In this document: one piece after another, positions 57,188-57,350 of the stretch
Layout: every line of letters begins with the position of its first letter
How positions within the stretch are numbered: position 1 is the stretch's first letter
Assembly (NCBI RefSeq): GCF_002836945.1
Contig: NZ_NIJM01000029.1
Span: 1 to 57,350 of the forward strand
DNA: 57,350 bases
Origin: Shewanella chilikensis
Lineage (GTDB): Bacteria > Pseudomonadota > Gammaproteobacteria > Enterobacterales > Shewanellaceae
Direction of reading: 5' to 3'
Translations under genes and position numbers: made by a program
The notes under the pieces: model-generated
Seen by the model: only the letters and a program-made list of their open reading frames with translations
Databases searched by the model: none
What the model was told of the DNA's origin: nothing

Positions 57188-57350
57188 AATAACCTCCTTG
57201 TTAAATGCTTAAACAAAGGATAGTCGGAGGCTAACTACTGCGCTATTAATACTGGGAGTCCATATTCTCGTGGCCTTGTTAACCAAAATTAGCGAAAAAA
57301 AATTAAGCCACCCACTGTAAAACAATAACTTAATCTTCTTTCTGTCTGTA
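57188..57350. other. Right-edge noncoding region
   Basis: The window ends in AT-rich sequence upstream of the transposase remnant. I see no complete REP hairpin or gene here. Confidence 0.45.

Overview
The window looks like a gammaproteobacterial chromosome segment, most probably from Shewanella. The evidence is the gene set (fadE beside yafJ, pheST-ihfA, pabB-nudL, an LexA-controlled imuA-imuB-dnaE2 cassette, a TPP-riboswitch thi operon with fused thiD/thiE), the moderate GC content and the tightly packed operons. No prophage, integron, CRISPR array or complete insertion sequence is visible. The only mobile-element trace is a 14-codon remnant of a REP-associated (Y1) transposase at the right edge.

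Layout. 1-180: tandem copies of a terminator-bearing sequence flanking a decayed tRNA-like sequence, probably the tail of a tRNA cluster. 0.55-5.5 kb: an aspartate/aromatic aminotransferase, a YvcK/CofD-like protein, a Bax-like glucosaminidase, a DUF2987 protein, and a NYN nuclease-fold protein coupled to a GNAT acetyltransferase. 6-10 kb: a REC-DUF3369-degenerate GGDEF-EAL response regulator followed by a membrane histidine kinase, a probable two-component c-di-GMP-degrading system. 10.4-17.6 kb: grxA, radD, pheS-pheT-ihfA and lpxM. 17.8-24 kb: nikR and a translationally coupled nickel ABC importer in which permease NikC and ATPase NikD are one polypeptide. 24-39 kb: housekeeping metabolism (asnS, nudL, pabB, class I fumarase, S9 peptidase, fadE with a FadR-like operator, yafJ, DUF3108, atl, a second def) and an orphan-looking histidine kinase. 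39-45 kb: an SOS mutagenesis cassette (LexA box, imuA, imuB, dnaE2); dnaE2 is interrupted at an A8 run that forms an exact A_AAA_AAA -1 slippery heptamer. 45-48 kb: a DTW-domain tRNA-modifying enzyme, a hemolysin-III-like membrane protein and an unrecognised membrane-anchored protein. 48.3-55.4 kb: TPP riboswitch, thiC, a single ORF fusing ThiD, ThiE and ThiF, then thiS, thiG and thiH. 55.5-57.1 kb: a small protein and a SprA-type HEXXH protein.

Three features stand out. First, at least nine unrelated proteins (NikCD, ImuA, ImuB, DnaE2, DTW protein, the 46.98-kb protein, ThiC, ThiDEF, the SprA-like protein) carry in-frame, degenerate short tandem repeats of 12, 15, 18, 24 or 30 bp, always in loops, linkers or tails. 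A related Asn-Gln-Ser-Pro-coding core recurs between genes. Second, two multi-domain fusions (ThiD-ThiE-ThiF and NikC-NikD) have such repeats at or near the junction or C-terminus, so repeat growth may help to create fusions. Third, dnaE2 can be read through as a full 1073-residue polymerase only by a -1 shift at the A8 run.

All calls are from reading the sequence and translations; no database search was run. Family names rest on motifs I recognise. Start codons were moved from the longest possible ORF where a ribosome-binding site, gene overlap or family length argued for it.
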